From Flavobacteriaceae bacterium 3519-10 (GTDB lineage: Bacteria > Bacteroidota > Bacteroidia > Flavobacteriales > Weeksellaceae): a stretch of 64,000 nucleotides of DNA. A program made the translations under genes and the position numbers. The DNA is taken from the NCBI GenBank assembly GCA_000023725.1, contig CP001673.1, positions 1,994,342 through 2,058,341 of the forward strand. Reading direction: 5' to 3'. The notes beneath the pieces were generated by a model. It was not told where the DNA came from and searched no databases. It saw nothing but the letters and a program-made list of their open reading frames with translations. Positions 35,324 through 43,962 of this stretch are shown in pieces; the first letter of the stretch is position 1; the number at the start of each line of letters is the position of its first letter.

Positions 35324-36793
35324 TTAAGAAAAATGACTGATGAAGTTTTGGTATCCTATTTCGATTCCATGTTCTTCAGCATTTTCTATGGCATATACAA
35401 TTGCAGCGCTGAGCCCGGAAATTTGGTTTAAATCTTCACCCCAGAACTCAGTATTTTCAAGAATTTCTGAAACCGTTCCTTCTAAACTTGTGTTAATCCA
35501 GGCAGCATCGAATGCGGCAATAATTTCAGGAGAATCTTTCACCGGCAAGATTTTTCCGTTCCAGCTTCCTTTGTAAAAGCGGATTAAGCACGCGAAACCA
35601 AAAACAAGATTCACAGGTAGCTTTTGATATTTTCCAAAATATTCAACAATAGTTGGCAGCACTCTCACTTTAAACTTTGAGATTGAATTAAGGGCAATGT
35701 CGGAGAGCTGATGGCGGATAAATGGATTTCTGAAACGGTCGAGCACTTCTTCGGTAAACTTATTAAGTTCGTCCTTATCCATATTCAAGGTTGGCAGAAT
35801 TTCGTTGAATGCGATTTCAGAAACATACTTCATCGTAAACGGATCGCCGACTGTTTCCTGAACTGTTTCATTTCCGTACATCACGGAAAAAGGCACCATC
35901 GCGGTATGAATTCCGTTTAGAATCCGCACTTTACGGTCTCTGTAAGGCTGCATGTCTGCGACGATTTTAACATCCAGATTTGTCTTATCAAAAGGAAGTT
36001 TTTCTTTAAGTTTCTCATCGCCTTCAATCACCCAAAGGAAAAACGGTTCCGCAGTAACCATGAATTTATCGTGATATTCGAGTTTATTCTGAAATTCGGC
36101 TTCCTCATCCTTCGGATAACCCGGCACAATCCTGTCGACCAATGTATTATGGAAAGTACAGGCTTCGTTAATCCACGCCGCGAAATCGTCTTCGAGTTTC
36201 CAAAGTTCATGGTACTGCAACAAAACAGTTTTTAGCGTGTCCGCATTATAATTGATGAGTTCGCACGGAATTATGGTTAAACCTTTGGAGCGGTCTCCTT
36301 TAAAATGCGTGTATCTTTCATACAGAACCGCGGCTACTTTTGCGGGGAAAGATTTGGGACTTTCATCAGATAAAACATCGGTATCCACAAATTCTATTCC
36401 TGCTTCTGTGGTGTTGGAAATAATAAACTCCAGACTTTCTTCTCTGGCTACATCTAAAAGTGCCTGAAAATCTGTGTACGGATTGATACACTGTACGATA
36501 TTATCAATCAGATGAACTTCCTGTATTTTTTTGCCGTTTTTTATGCCATTGAGAAAAACCGTGTATATACCGTCCTGCTCTTCAAGCATACCCACCATAC
36601 CGCCCGGAAGCGGCTGAACTACCGCAACTCCGGCATTGAAGCCCAACTCGTTATTGAGGGCTTGGAAAGCGTAATCAACAAATGCTCTGAGGAAATTACC
36701 TTCACCGAACTGAAGAATCTTTACAGGTAGCTTATTTCCTGCTGAATATGCTTCGCGGTTTAAGCGTGGTTTTGTATTTATATCTGTCGTCAT
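35324..36793 (-). CDS. uxaB: Tagaturonate reductase (altronate oxidoreductase)
   Basis: NADH-dependent reduction of D-tagaturonate to D-altronate, second step of galacturonate breakdown. The 489-residue protein belongs to the polyol-specific long-chain dehydrogenase family, with ILQFGEGNFLRAF as the nucleotide-binding start (about 25-37), KVRILNGIHTAMV (the family Lys/Asn/His catalytic region, about 290) and a helical C-terminal domain. Tagaturonate reductase is preferred over fructuronate reductase because it is adjacent to uxaA and no mannonate dehydratase gene is present. It lies 2 bases downstream of exuT and 11 bases upstream of uxaA. Confidence 0.92.
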   Translation of the reverse strand: MTTDINTKPRLNREAYSAGNKLPVKILQFGEGNFLRAFVDYAFQALNNELGFNAGVAVVQPLPGGMVGMLEEQDGIYTVFLNGIKNGKKIQEVHLIDNIVQCINPYTDFQALLDVAREESLEFIISNTTEAGIEFVDTDVLSDESPKSFPAKVAAVLYERYTHFKGDRSKGLTIIPCELINYNADTLKTVLLQYHELWKLEDDFAAWINEACTFHNTLVDRIVPGYPKDEEAEFQNKLEYHDKFMVTAEPFFLWVIEGDEKLKEKLPFDKTNLDVKIVADMQPYRDRKVRILNGIHTAMVPFSVMYGNETVQETVGDPFTMKYVSEIAFNEILPTLNMDKDELNKFTEEVLDRFRNPFIRHQLSDIALNSISKFKVRVLPTIVEYFGKYQKLPVNLVFGFACLIRFYKGSWNGKILPVKDSPEIIAAFDAAWINTSLEGTVSEILENTEFWGEDLNQISGLSAAIVYAIENAEEHGIEIGYQNFISHFS

Positions 36794-36795
36794 TA

Positions 36796-38334
36796 TTAAT
36801 CTTTTATTACTTTATAGGTTGGAACTAAGGCTTTCATTACGACCCATGCGATAAGGTAAGCCACCGCGCATACTGAAAATATAATCATATAGCCGGTGTT
36901 GATTCCGTCTGAAATTACCGCACCTGACGCTTTAAGCTGATTGAAAAACTCGTCCGGAATTCTTTCGGTATTGAATTTTGGGTATTTTTCGAGTAAAGGC
37001 ACCGCATCTACCGTCGTCCAGTTCTTATGTGAAAAATCGAAAAGTGCACCTGAGCTTTTATTTATTAAAAAAGATCCGATTCCGCCTGCCATACCACCGA
37101 TTCCGGTAACGGTTGCGATTGCTTTCTTAGGAAACATGTCGCCTACCGTAGAAAAAATATTGGCTGACCAAGCCTGGTGTGCTGCGCCAGCGATACCAAT
37201 GATGATCACCGGGATCCAGTAACTGTAGTTTCCGCCGGGTTGCGCAAGCAGGGCTAATAGCGGAAAGAATGCGAATATCAGCATCGCGCGCATTCGGCCG
37301 GCATAAGGATTTAAACCTAATTTGTCGACAAAATACTTCGGTAGCCAGCCGCCGATAATCGCGAGTAGCGTAATAATGTAGAGCACAAACAGCGGCAGGG
37401 CACTTTCGGTACTGTCCATACCGTAAACTGAACTGAGGTACGCGGGTGTCCAGAACAGGTAAAACCACCAAACGCCGTCGGTCATAAATTTTCCGAATGC
37501 AAATGCCCAGGTCTGACGGTATTTGAAACATTCCTTCAACGTGAATTTCTTGCCGATGTCTTCGCCAGCAGCATTTAACCTGATTGGTTCCCCGTCGATA
37601 TCCTGTTGGATGTACGCAAGTTCGCTTGCATTTACTTTTTTGTGAAGGTGTGGCTTCTTATAATAAAATATCCAGAAACCCATCCACACAAAACCCAACG
37701 CTCCGATAATGATAAATGCCATTTCCCAGCCCAGCGCCTTTGCAATAAACGGAATACTCACTGGTGCAGCCAACGCACCAACCGTTGCACCTGCATTGAA
37801 GATACTTGTGGCAAACGCGCGGTCTTTTTTAGGGAAATACTCGGCGGTAGTTTTTATGGCCGCCGGAAAGTTACCGGCTTCACCAATCGCAAGCACCAAC
37901 CGCGCGAAAATGAAGAGCGTTACACTGGTACTGATGACCAACGAAACATTATTTACAGTAGCAATGGCTTCCTTAGCTTCCGCAAAACCTACGAACCACC
38001 GTCCGGTAAGAAGTCCGGAGGTCGCGATACCGCAGAATGCGTGAAGAATTGCACCAATGGACCAGATGAAGATTGCCCAAAGGAAACCTTTTTTGGTATC
38101 CATCCAGTCGATAAACTTACCTGCCATAAGCATACTTCCGGCATAAAAAATAGAAAATAAAGCTGTAATGTTACCATAATCGTTATTATCCCAATGGAAC
38201 TCGGGCTGCAGATAATCTTTCCAGGTTAAGGACAAGACCTGCCGGTCCAGATAATTAATTGTTGTAGCAAAAAACAGCAAAACGCAGATTGACCATCTGA
38301 AATTTGTTGCTTTAGTTTCGGTATTTTGTGCCAT
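36796..38334 (-). CDS. exuT: MFS hexuronate transporter (ExuT-like)
   Basis: A 512-residue inner-membrane importer of the anion:cation symporter branch of the major facilitator superfamily. The N-terminal TM1 segment NYLDRQVLSLTW, the ARLVLAIGEAGNFPAAIK region and the MFPKKAIATVTGIGGMAGGIGSF motif near TM10-11 identify the ACS/hexuronate subfamily. It would carry galacturonate and possibly unsaturated uronates from periplasm to cytoplasm. It is about 70-80 residues longer than E. coli ExuT. The extra length is an insert before the ARLVLAIGE segment (about 105-140) and an extended loop before the last helix (about 430-475). It lies between kdgA and uxaB in the operon. Confidence 0.9.
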   Translation of the reverse strand: MAQNTETKATNFRWSICVLLFFATTINYLDRQVLSLTWKDYLQPEFHWDNNDYGNITALFSIFYAGSMLMAGKFIDWMDTKKGFLWAIFIWSIGAILHAFCGIATSGLLTGRWFVGFAEAKEAIATVNNVSLVISTSVTLFIFARLVLAIGEAGNFPAAIKTTAEYFPKKDRAFATSIFNAGATVGALAAPVSIPFIAKALGWEMAFIIIGALGFVWMGFWIFYYKKPHLHKKVNASELAYIQQDIDGEPIRLNAAGEDIGKKFTLKECFKYRQTWAFAFGKFMTDGVWWFYLFWTPAYLSSVYGMDSTESALPLFVLYIITLLAIIGGWLPKYFVDKLGLNPYAGRMRAMLIFAFFPLLALLAQPGGNYSYWIPVIIIGIAGAAHQAWSANIFSTVGDMFPKKAIATVTGIGGMAGGIGSFLINKSSGALFDFSHKNWTTVDAVPLLEKYPKFNTERIPDEFFNQLKASGAVISDGINTGYMIIFSVCAVAYLIAWVVMKALVPTYKVIKD

Positions 38335-38352
38335 AGTGGTAAGTTATTTCGT

Positions 38353-39018
38353 TTAAGAATTTTTAACTGAAGAGACTATTTCTAAAACTTTTCTGGTTTC
38401 GTCTTCCATCTGATCGTAAGCTTTATCGGCCATCAGTTTTTTGCTGATGAGCTTGCTGCCCATACCAACTGCAGAAACGCCGGCTTTAAACCAACCTTCA
38501 ATATTTTGGCGGGTTGTATCTACACCACCAGTTGGCATAAACAGAAGGTTCGGAAAGATGTCTTTAATTCCGCTCAGGAAATCAGGGCCTAACATATTTC
38601 CTGGGAACAGTTTAATAAACTTCACACCTGCATTTTCAGCCGCGATAATTTCAGTTGGCGTCATGCAACCCGGGCTGTAGAATTTATCCTGCGAAATAAG
38701 GAAATCTGCAACTTCGGGTACGAAACCCGGACTGATGAAGAAATCTGCGCCAGCATCAACAAAATCTCTTGCCTGCTGAAGATTCTTGATCGTACCGATG
38801 CCTAAAAGCAAATCAGTCATTTCAGCGTCTCTGGTTTCTACCATTTTTCTGAAATTGTTCAAAGCTGCTTCACCGCGGTTTGTGTATTCTACGGCACGGA
38901 TCCCGGCGCGATAAATTGCGCGGAGGGTTTCTATTGTAATAGTTTCGTCAGCATTAAAGTACAGGGGTAAAATTCCCTGCTTAACGATTGCATCTGAAAC
39001 TTTCTGAATATTGCTCAT
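38353..39018 (-). CDS. kdgA: 2-keto-3-deoxy-6-phosphogluconate aldolase
   Basis: Splits KDPG into pyruvate and glyceraldehyde-3-phosphate, ending the uronate pathway. The 221-residue class I aldolase has VEYTNRGEAALNNF (catalytic Glu position), DAGADFFISPGFVPEV, KLFPGNMLGPDFL with the Schiff-base Lys (about residue 136), and MPTGGVDT. Length is normal for Eda/KdgA. It is 11 bases after the YhcH-family gene and 19 bases before exuT. The name eda would be equivalent. Confidence 0.95.
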   Translation of the reverse strand: MSNIQKVSDAIVKQGILPLYFNADETITIETLRAIYRAGIRAVEYTNRGEAALNNFRKMVETRDAEMTDLLLGIGTIKNLQQARDFVDAGADFFISPGFVPEVADFLISQDKFYSPGCMTPTEIIAAENAGVKFIKLFPGNMLGPDFLSGIKDIFPNLLFMPTGGVDTTRQNIEGWFKAGVSAVGMGSKLISKKLMADKAYDQMEDETRKVLEIVSSVKNS

Positions 39019-39028
39019 TGTACTTTTA

Positions 39029-39478
39029 TTAAATCTTTACTTTAAATACTAATTTTCTGATCACGTCTTCGCCAATCATCGGCGCGTGCACATCGCCTGG
39101 ATAGAAAATCACAAACTGACTGTCCTTCAAATTAAAAAACATATCAGGTTCGTCTGCGAAAAAGAGAACGTCTTTAACCGGATCATACTCCCCTTTTGGC
39201 TGTGAACAGTTCTCGCGCGGTTTCCAGCCAATGGTCTCCGCACCTTTTACACAAATCTGAATATCAATGCTTGCATTGTGACATTCGAATTTCTGTAAAC
39301 TTTCTTCAGGCGTCTTTCCATTTTTCTGGCTTACAATTACTTTCAGGCCGTCTTCGATCTGAATAGTACCCTCTGGCAAATTCATCAGATTATTTTCATT
39401 CACAAACTCAAATGCCTTAGAAAATAATGGATGCAGGTCGTGATAGGTAGCAGCGTTATGCAGAGAATCTATAATCAT
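39029..39478 (-). CDS. YhcH/YjgK/YiaL family protein
   Basis: A 149-residue cupin-like single-domain protein of the DUF386 (YhcH/YjgK/YiaL/EbgC) family. Landmarks are DIQICVKGAETIGWKP (about 80-95), a metal-binding-like acidic/His set including FFADEPDMFFNLKDSQFVIFYPGDVHAP, and a C-terminal RKLVFKVKI. Family members sit in uronate, sialic acid and arabinose operons and are suspected sugar epimerases, mutarotases or isomerases acting on open-chain or anomeric forms, but activity here is unproven. It is embedded between kdgK and kdgA, so a role with a galacturonate-pathway sugar acid is likely. Confidence 0.85.
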   Translation of the reverse strand: MIIDSLHNAATYHDLHPLFSKAFEFVNENNLMNLPEGTIQIEDGLKVIVSQKNGKTPEESLQKFECHNASIDIQICVKGAETIGWKPRENCSQPKGEYDPVKDVLFFADEPDMFFNLKDSQFVIFYPGDVHAPMIGEDVIRKLVFKVKI

Positions 39479-39486
39479 GGCTCAGT

Positions 39487-40527
39487 TTATCTTGCGACAC
39501 GGCCAGATGCATCACCGCCCATCAGTTTCATCACTTCATCTACCGTCACCAGATTTGCGTCACCTTTGATGGTATGTTTAAGGCATGAAGCTGCCACCGC
39601 AAAATCGAGTGCATTCTGGTCGTCATCAGGATAAGTAAGTAATCCGTAAATCAGTCCGCCCATGAACGAATCTCCGCCACCAACGCGGTCTACGATATCG
39701 GTGATCTGATACTGACGTGTCTGTAACATTTCCTTACCATCGTATAAAACGCCGGCCCAGGTATTGTGCGAAGCTGAGATCGAACCTCTCAACGTTGTGA
39801 TTACTTTTTTGGCTTTCGGGAATTTTTCCATCATCTGCTGGCAAACCGAAAGAAACGCTTCTGCTTTCACATCGTGACCGTGTGTCTGAACCGCCGCGCC
39901 CTCGGGCTTGATGCCGAAATGCATCTCAGCGTCTTCTTCATTACCAAGAATGATGTCGCAGTATGAAGTAAGTTCAGTCATAATTTTTTCTCTGTCGCCA
40001 CCGTATTTCCACAGTTTAGCCCTGTAATTGAGGTCTGTAGAGATGGTAAGTCCGAGTTTGCTCGCCGCTTTCACTGCTTCAAGACATACATCCGCAGAGC
40101 TTTGGGAGATTGCAGGTGTAATTCCGGTCCAGTGGAACCATTCAGCACCCTCAAAAACTTCTTCCCAGTTAACCATTCCGGACTGAATCTCGGCCATGGC
40201 TGAATGCGCGCGGTCGTAAACCACTTTGCTTCCACGGGAAACTGCGCCTGTTTCAAGGAAATAAATCCCAAGACGGTCTCCGCCCCAAACGATTTTATCT
40301 ACGCCAACGCCTCTTTTGCGCATTTCCATCATCGCGCACTGTCCAATATCGTTCTTTGGTAAACGCGTTACAAAATCTACCGGAATACCATAATTTGCAA
40401 GGGAAACCGCTACATTGGATTCGCCACCGCCATACACGACATCAAAATTATCGGCCTGCGAAAATCTTAAATAACCCTGTGGTGCAAGCCTAAGCATTAT
40501 TTCACCGAAAGTAACTACTCTACTCAT
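39487..40527 (-). CDS. kdgK: 2-keto-3-deoxygluconate kinase
   Basis: Phosphorylates 2-keto-3-deoxygluconate to KDPG with ATP. The 346-residue PfkB/ribokinase-fold protein has the N-terminal GGGESNVAVSLANYG (about 32-46) and the C-terminal PfkB signature DRVGGGDSFMGGLIYG with the catalytic Asp in GGGDS. The specificity is inferred from its position between the KdgF-like and kdgA genes, where both pathway branches (UxaA and KduD) deliver the same substrate. It is 9 bases upstream of the YhcH-family gene. Confidence 0.94.
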   Translation of the reverse strand: MSRVVTFGEIMLRLAPQGYLRFSQADNFDVVYGGGESNVAVSLANYGIPVDFVTRLPKNDIGQCAMMEMRKRGVGVDKIVWGGDRLGIYFLETGAVSRGSKVVYDRAHSAMAEIQSGMVNWEEVFEGAEWFHWTGITPAISQSSADVCLEAVKAASKLGLTISTDLNYRAKLWKYGGDREKIMTELTSYCDIILGNEEDAEMHFGIKPEGAAVQTHGHDVKAEAFLSVCQQMMEKFPKAKKVITTLRGSISASHNTWAGVLYDGKEMLQTRQYQITDIVDRVGGGDSFMGGLIYGLLTYPDDDQNALDFAVAASCLKHTIKGDANLVTVDEVMKLMGGDASGRVAR

Positions 40528-40549
40528 CTGTCTATTTTTTGTATAATTA

Positions 40550-40876
40550 TTATGTGTTTAAAAAATCTTCTCTTGCCGGACTGAACGAATCAATTAAAAC
40601 TCCGTCTTCCAGACAAACCACGCCGTGGATCTTATTGGTTGTGATGAAAAAAGAATCGCCTTTTCCCAGAATCACGGTTTCATTTTCAACGGTTACCTCG
40701 AATTTTCCTTCAGCGATATAGGTCGCCTGCGAATGAAAATGCTGATGCAAAGCGCCAACTGATCCTTTCTTAAACCGCACAACCACGATCATCAGCGTAT
40801 CATCATGTCCGACAATCTGTCTTTCGATGCCGTCTCCGACTTTTTCCCATGCATTTTCTGCGGTCTTAAAAAACAT
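40550..40876 (-). CDS. kdgF: Small cupin, KdgF-like (unsaturated uronate linearisation)
   Basis: A 108-residue single-domain cupin. The metal site is HQHFHSQATYIAEGKFEV (about 45-62: two or three His plus Glu), followed by the second cupin motif with GDSFFITTNKIHG. Size, motifs and position next to kduI/kduD fit KdgF, which speeds the opening of 4,5-unsaturated galacturonate to 5-keto-4-deoxyuronate, the KduI substrate. Other small cupins look similar, so the assignment leans on context. It lies between uxaC and kdgK. Confidence 0.85.
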   Translation of the reverse strand: MFFKTAENAWEKVGDGIERQIVGHDDTLMIVVVRFKKGSVGALHQHFHSQATYIAEGKFEVTVENETVILGKGDSFFITTNKIHGVVCLEDGVLIDSFSPAREDFLNT

Positions 40877-40885
40877 CGTTCGTAT

Positions 40886-42286
40886 TTATAAATTAAAATA
40901 TTCTTTAGCGTTGTTGTAAGAGATGTCTGAAACTATTTTTCCGATCCACTCCATATCATCCGGAAGTTCACCGCGTTTAATTTCGTCACCCAAAAGATTA
41001 CAGAGTACGCGACGGAAATACTCATGCCGTGGGAAGGATAAAAAGCTTCGGGAATCTGTGAGCATCCCTACAAAACAGCTCAGCAGTCCCATATTTGAAA
41101 GTGCGTTCAGTTGCTTTGTCATACCGTCCTTCTGATCCAGGAACCACCAGCCGGAACCAAGCTGAACTTTACCTTTCACACTTCCGTCATTGAAGTTTCC
41201 GATCATCGTGGCGAAAACCTCATTATCAGCCGGATTAAGGTTGTAAATTATTGTTTTCGTAAGCTTATCGCTTGAATCTAAACGGTTTAAAAAAGCTGAA
41301 AGTTGCTGCGCCTGCGGAAGGTCACCGATAGAATCCCAACCCGTATCCGGACCTAAAATGCGGTGCATTCTCGCGTTATTATTTCTCAAAGCACCCAAAT
41401 GGAATTGCTGTACCCAACCAACGGCATGATAAGATTCGGCTAGAAAAACAAGAACTGAACTTTGGAATTTCAGGGCTTCCTCAGTTGTAATCTGGCTGCC
41501 TTCTCTGCGTTTTTTGAATATAGCTGAAACCTCATTTTCAGTAAATGAAACAGAATAAATCTGGTCCAGACCATGATCTGAAAGCCTGCAACCGTTTTCA
41601 TGGAAATAGGTAATTCTTTTGGTTAAGGCGTCGCAAAGATCGGTGTACGAATTAATTTGGGTCTCGGAAACTTCGGCCAGCGTATTCAGGTACGCGTTAT
41701 AGCCTTCATTTTCGATGAGAATTGCTTTATCCGGTCTAAAGGCGGTGCTTACTTTAACTTTAAAATCGCCCGCAGCTAATTTCTGATGATGCGCCAAATT
41801 ATCCGTAGGATCTTCTGTGGTGCACACCAATTCAGCGTTCATCTTTGTTAAAAGATTCTGTGTACTGTATTCAGGTGTTGAAATTTTTGCAGAAACTTCT
41901 TCATAAATCTTCTGCGCGGAATTCTCATTCAACAGTTCATAGATATCGAAATATCTCGCGAGTTCAAGGTGAGTCCAGTGAAAAAGCGGATTTCGAACTG
42001 TGTACGGTACCGTTTTGCCCCACTGCAGAAATTTGTCTTTCGCAGATGCATCTCCGGTAATGAATTTTTCGTTCACACCTAAAGTACGCATCGCGCGCCA
42101 TTTGTAATGATCGCCGTTGATCCAGGCTTCAGTAATGTTTCCGAAAACATGGTTGTCAGCGATAAGGGCAGGCGAAAGGTGATTGTGATAATCGATGATC
42201 GGCTGATTCTTAGAAAAGTTATGGTATAACTCTTCGGCGTATTTATTTTCTAATAGAAAGTTGTCGTGAATAAAATTTGTACTCAT
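40886..42286 (-). CDS. uxaC: Glucuronate/galacturonate isomerase
   Basis: Converts D-galacturonate to D-tagaturonate (and D-glucuronate to D-fructuronate), first step inside the cell. The 466-residue amidohydrolase-fold protein has IDYHNHLSP (metal-binding HxH, about 31-39), CTTEDPTDNL, and AFRPDKA. The C-terminal LTDSRSFLSFPRHEYFRR and a final GWWFLDQKDG-containing region are typical. Length matches E. coli UxaC (470). It is 9 bases before the KdgF-like gene and 12 bases after kduD. Confidence 0.96.
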   Translation of the reverse strand: MSTNFIHDNFLLENKYAEELYHNFSKNQPIIDYHNHLSPALIADNHVFGNITEAWINGDHYKWRAMRTLGVNEKFITGDASAKDKFLQWGKTVPYTVRNPLFHWTHLELARYFDIYELLNENSAQKIYEEVSAKISTPEYSTQNLLTKMNAELVCTTEDPTDNLAHHQKLAAGDFKVKVSTAFRPDKAILIENEGYNAYLNTLAEVSETQINSYTDLCDALTKRITYFHENGCRLSDHGLDQIYSVSFTENEVSAIFKKRREGSQITTEEALKFQSSVLVFLAESYHAVGWVQQFHLGALRNNNARMHRILGPDTGWDSIGDLPQAQQLSAFLNRLDSSDKLTKTIIYNLNPADNEVFATMIGNFNDGSVKGKVQLGSGWWFLDQKDGMTKQLNALSNMGLLSCFVGMLTDSRSFLSFPRHEYFRRVLCNLLGDEIKRGELPDDMEWIGKIVSDISYNNAKEYFNL

Positions 42287-42298
42287 TTTCAGTAGTGA

Positions 42299-43084
42299 TT
42301 ATTCTTCGTTCGAAGGTTTTCCGATGGTGGCCAGGATGCCGCCGTCAACATAGATGATTTGCCCGTTTACAAAATCACTGGCTTTAGAGGCTAAAAAAAC
42401 CGCTGCGCCTGCCAAATCTTCGGGGTTTCCCCATCTGCCGGCCGGCGTTCTGCTAATGATAAATTCGTTAAATGGATTTCCGTCAACGCGGATAGGTTCG
42501 GTTTGTGAAGTTGCAAAATACCCGGGACCGATTCCGTTTACCTGAATGTTGTGTTTTGCCCACTCTGTGGCGAGGTTACGTGTGAGCATTTTCAAGCCTC
42601 CTTTTGCGGCTGCATACGCTGAAACACTGTTTCTTCCTAATTCACTCATCATCGAACAGATGTTAATAATCTTGCCTTCATTACGTTCAATCATCTGTTT
42701 AACAACAAGTTGAGACATAATAAAAGGCCCAACCAAATCTACATCGATCACCTTCCTGAAATCGGAAACCGGCATCGTAAGTGCGGATTCGCGTTTAATG
42801 ATTCCGGCGTTATTCACCAGAATATGTATACCTCCAACTTCAACAGTAATTTGGTCAACCTGTTTAGCGGCCTCCACTTCGTCTGTAACATCGAAAATAT
42901 ACCCCCGGGCATTGTAACCTTTGGAATGATAGTAAGCTAACGCATCTTCCATCTTTTGAGGCGTTGTTCCGGTGATGAGCAGGTTTGCTCCGGCAATTGC
43001 CAATGCTTCTGCCATTGCCATTCCGAGACCGTGGGTTCCGCCCGTAACGAGGGCATTTTTATTTTTTAAACTGAATATTTCCAT
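42299..43084 (-). CDS. kduD: 2-keto-3-deoxygluconate oxidoreductase / KduD
   Basis: An NAD(H)-dependent classical SDR (261 residues) reducing 2,5-diketo-3-deoxygluconate to 2-keto-3-deoxygluconate. The Rossmann motif TGGTHGLG is at about 14-21, NNAG near 90, a Ser in ICSMMSELG, and catalytic YAAAK near 157-161. The C-terminal PAGRWGNPEDLAGAAVFLAS is family-typical. Direct coupling to kduI (2-base gap) makes KduD the best call among the similar gluconate-5-dehydrogenases. Confidence 0.93.
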   Translation of the reverse strand: MEIFSLKNKNALVTGGTHGLGMAMAEALAIAGANLLITGTTPQKMEDALAYYHSKGYNARGYIFDVTDEVEAAKQVDQITVEVGGIHILVNNAGIIKRESALTMPVSDFRKVIDVDLVGPFIMSQLVVKQMIERNEGKIINICSMMSELGRNSVSAYAAAKGGLKMLTRNLATEWAKHNIQVNGIGPGYFATSQTEPIRVDGNPFNEFIISRTPAGRWGNPEDLAGAAVFLASKASDFVNGQIIYVDGGILATIGKPSNEE

Positions 43085-43086
43085 GT

Positions 43087-43929
43087 TTATCTTAATTCGT
43101 TTGGTGCACAGATATCCATATCACCATAATCTAAATTTTCACCAGCCATTCCCCAGATAAATGAGTAATTAGAGGTTCCGGCACCGCTGTGGATGGACCA
43201 TTCCGGCGAAAGGACAGCATCATAATTCTGCATGAAAATATGGCGCGTCTGCTGAGGCTCGCCCATAAAATGTGAAATAGTCTGCCCTTGTTCAAGGTCG
43301 AAGTAGAAGTAAGCTTCCATCCTTCTGGAATGCGTATGTGCCGGCATTGTGTTCCAGATATTTCCGGGAAGCAGTTCGGTAAGCCCCATCTGCAGCTGAT
43401 TGGTTTGTACAATACTGTTGACGATCAGCTTGTTTAGAACCCTGCGATTCGCCTGTTTCTCGTCGCCCAGCTGAATCACTTCGGCATTTTCCTTTCCCAC
43501 TTTTTTGGTGGGGAATTTTTCGTGTGCGGGGGCTGAATTGATATAAAAAAGTGCAGGATTTACACTGTCTTTACTTACAAAAAGCACTTCTGCCACACCC
43601 TTTCCGATGTAAAGCGCTTCTTTTTTATCCAGTTCGAATATTTCGCCATCAACATGAATTTCGCCTTTTCCACCTACGTTAATAATCCCGATTTCACGAC
43701 GGTCCAGAAAGTTTTCAGACTTTAGATAGGGAATCGTTTCAAGCGTAAGCTTTTCGTTTAAGGGCATTGCTCCACCAACAATAAGCCTGTCGTACATTGA
43801 GTACACGAGGTTCACGCTGTTTTCGGTAAAAAGATTCTGGATTAAAAACTCACTGCGGAGTTTTTCGGTATCGTAAGATTTTACGTCGGCAGGATTAGCT
43901 GCGTACCTGAAACTAAAATTTGTCTTCAT
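43087..43929 (-). CDS. kduI: 5-keto-4-deoxyuronate isomerase
   Basis: Isomerises 5-keto-4-deoxyuronate, the opened product of pectate lyase action, to 2,5-diketo-3-deoxygluconate. The 280-residue cupin-like protein has the zinc site HTHSRRMEAYFYFDL (about 197-211: two His and Glu) and a third His in SPEWSIHSGAGTSNYSFIWGMAGEN. Length is the same as known KduI (about 278). It is the first gene of the ten-gene minus-strand operon, with the operator and -7 box immediately upstream (43941-43962). Confidence 0.96.
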   Translation of the reverse strand: MKTNFSFRYAANPADVKSYDTEKLRSEFLIQNLFTENSVNLVYSMYDRLIVGGAMPLNEKLTLETIPYLKSENFLDRREIGIINVGGKGEIHVDGEIFELDKKEALYIGKGVAEVLFVSKDSVNPALFYINSAPAHEKFPTKKVGKENAEVIQLGDEKQANRRVLNKLIVNSIVQTNQLQMGLTELLPGNIWNTMPAHTHSRRMEAYFYFDLEQGQTISHFMGEPQQTRHIFMQNYDAVLSPEWSIHSGAGTSNYSFIWGMAGENLDYGDMDICAPNELR

Positions 43930-43940
43930 AATATACTATC

Positions 43941-43962
43941 TGTAATCGATTACACAAAGATA
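43941..43962 (-). promoter_or_regulatory. Perfect operator and -7 box for the kduI-uxaA operon
   Basis: A perfect palindrome TGTAATCGATTACA (43941-43954) directly follows the minus-strand -7 box TATCTTTG (43962-43955), 11 bases upstream of the kduI ATG. No TTG at normal -33 spacing is seen. Confidence 0.8.

Noticed and set aside
34728-35327. A 199-residue open frame antisense to uxaA
   Set aside because: It lies wholly opposite a clear UxaA coding region, has no recognisable domain and follows from the codon composition of the real gene.
37606-38160. Long plus-strand frames opposite exuT
   Set aside because: They are antisense shadows of a transmembrane protein gene, with low-complexity translation and no start context.
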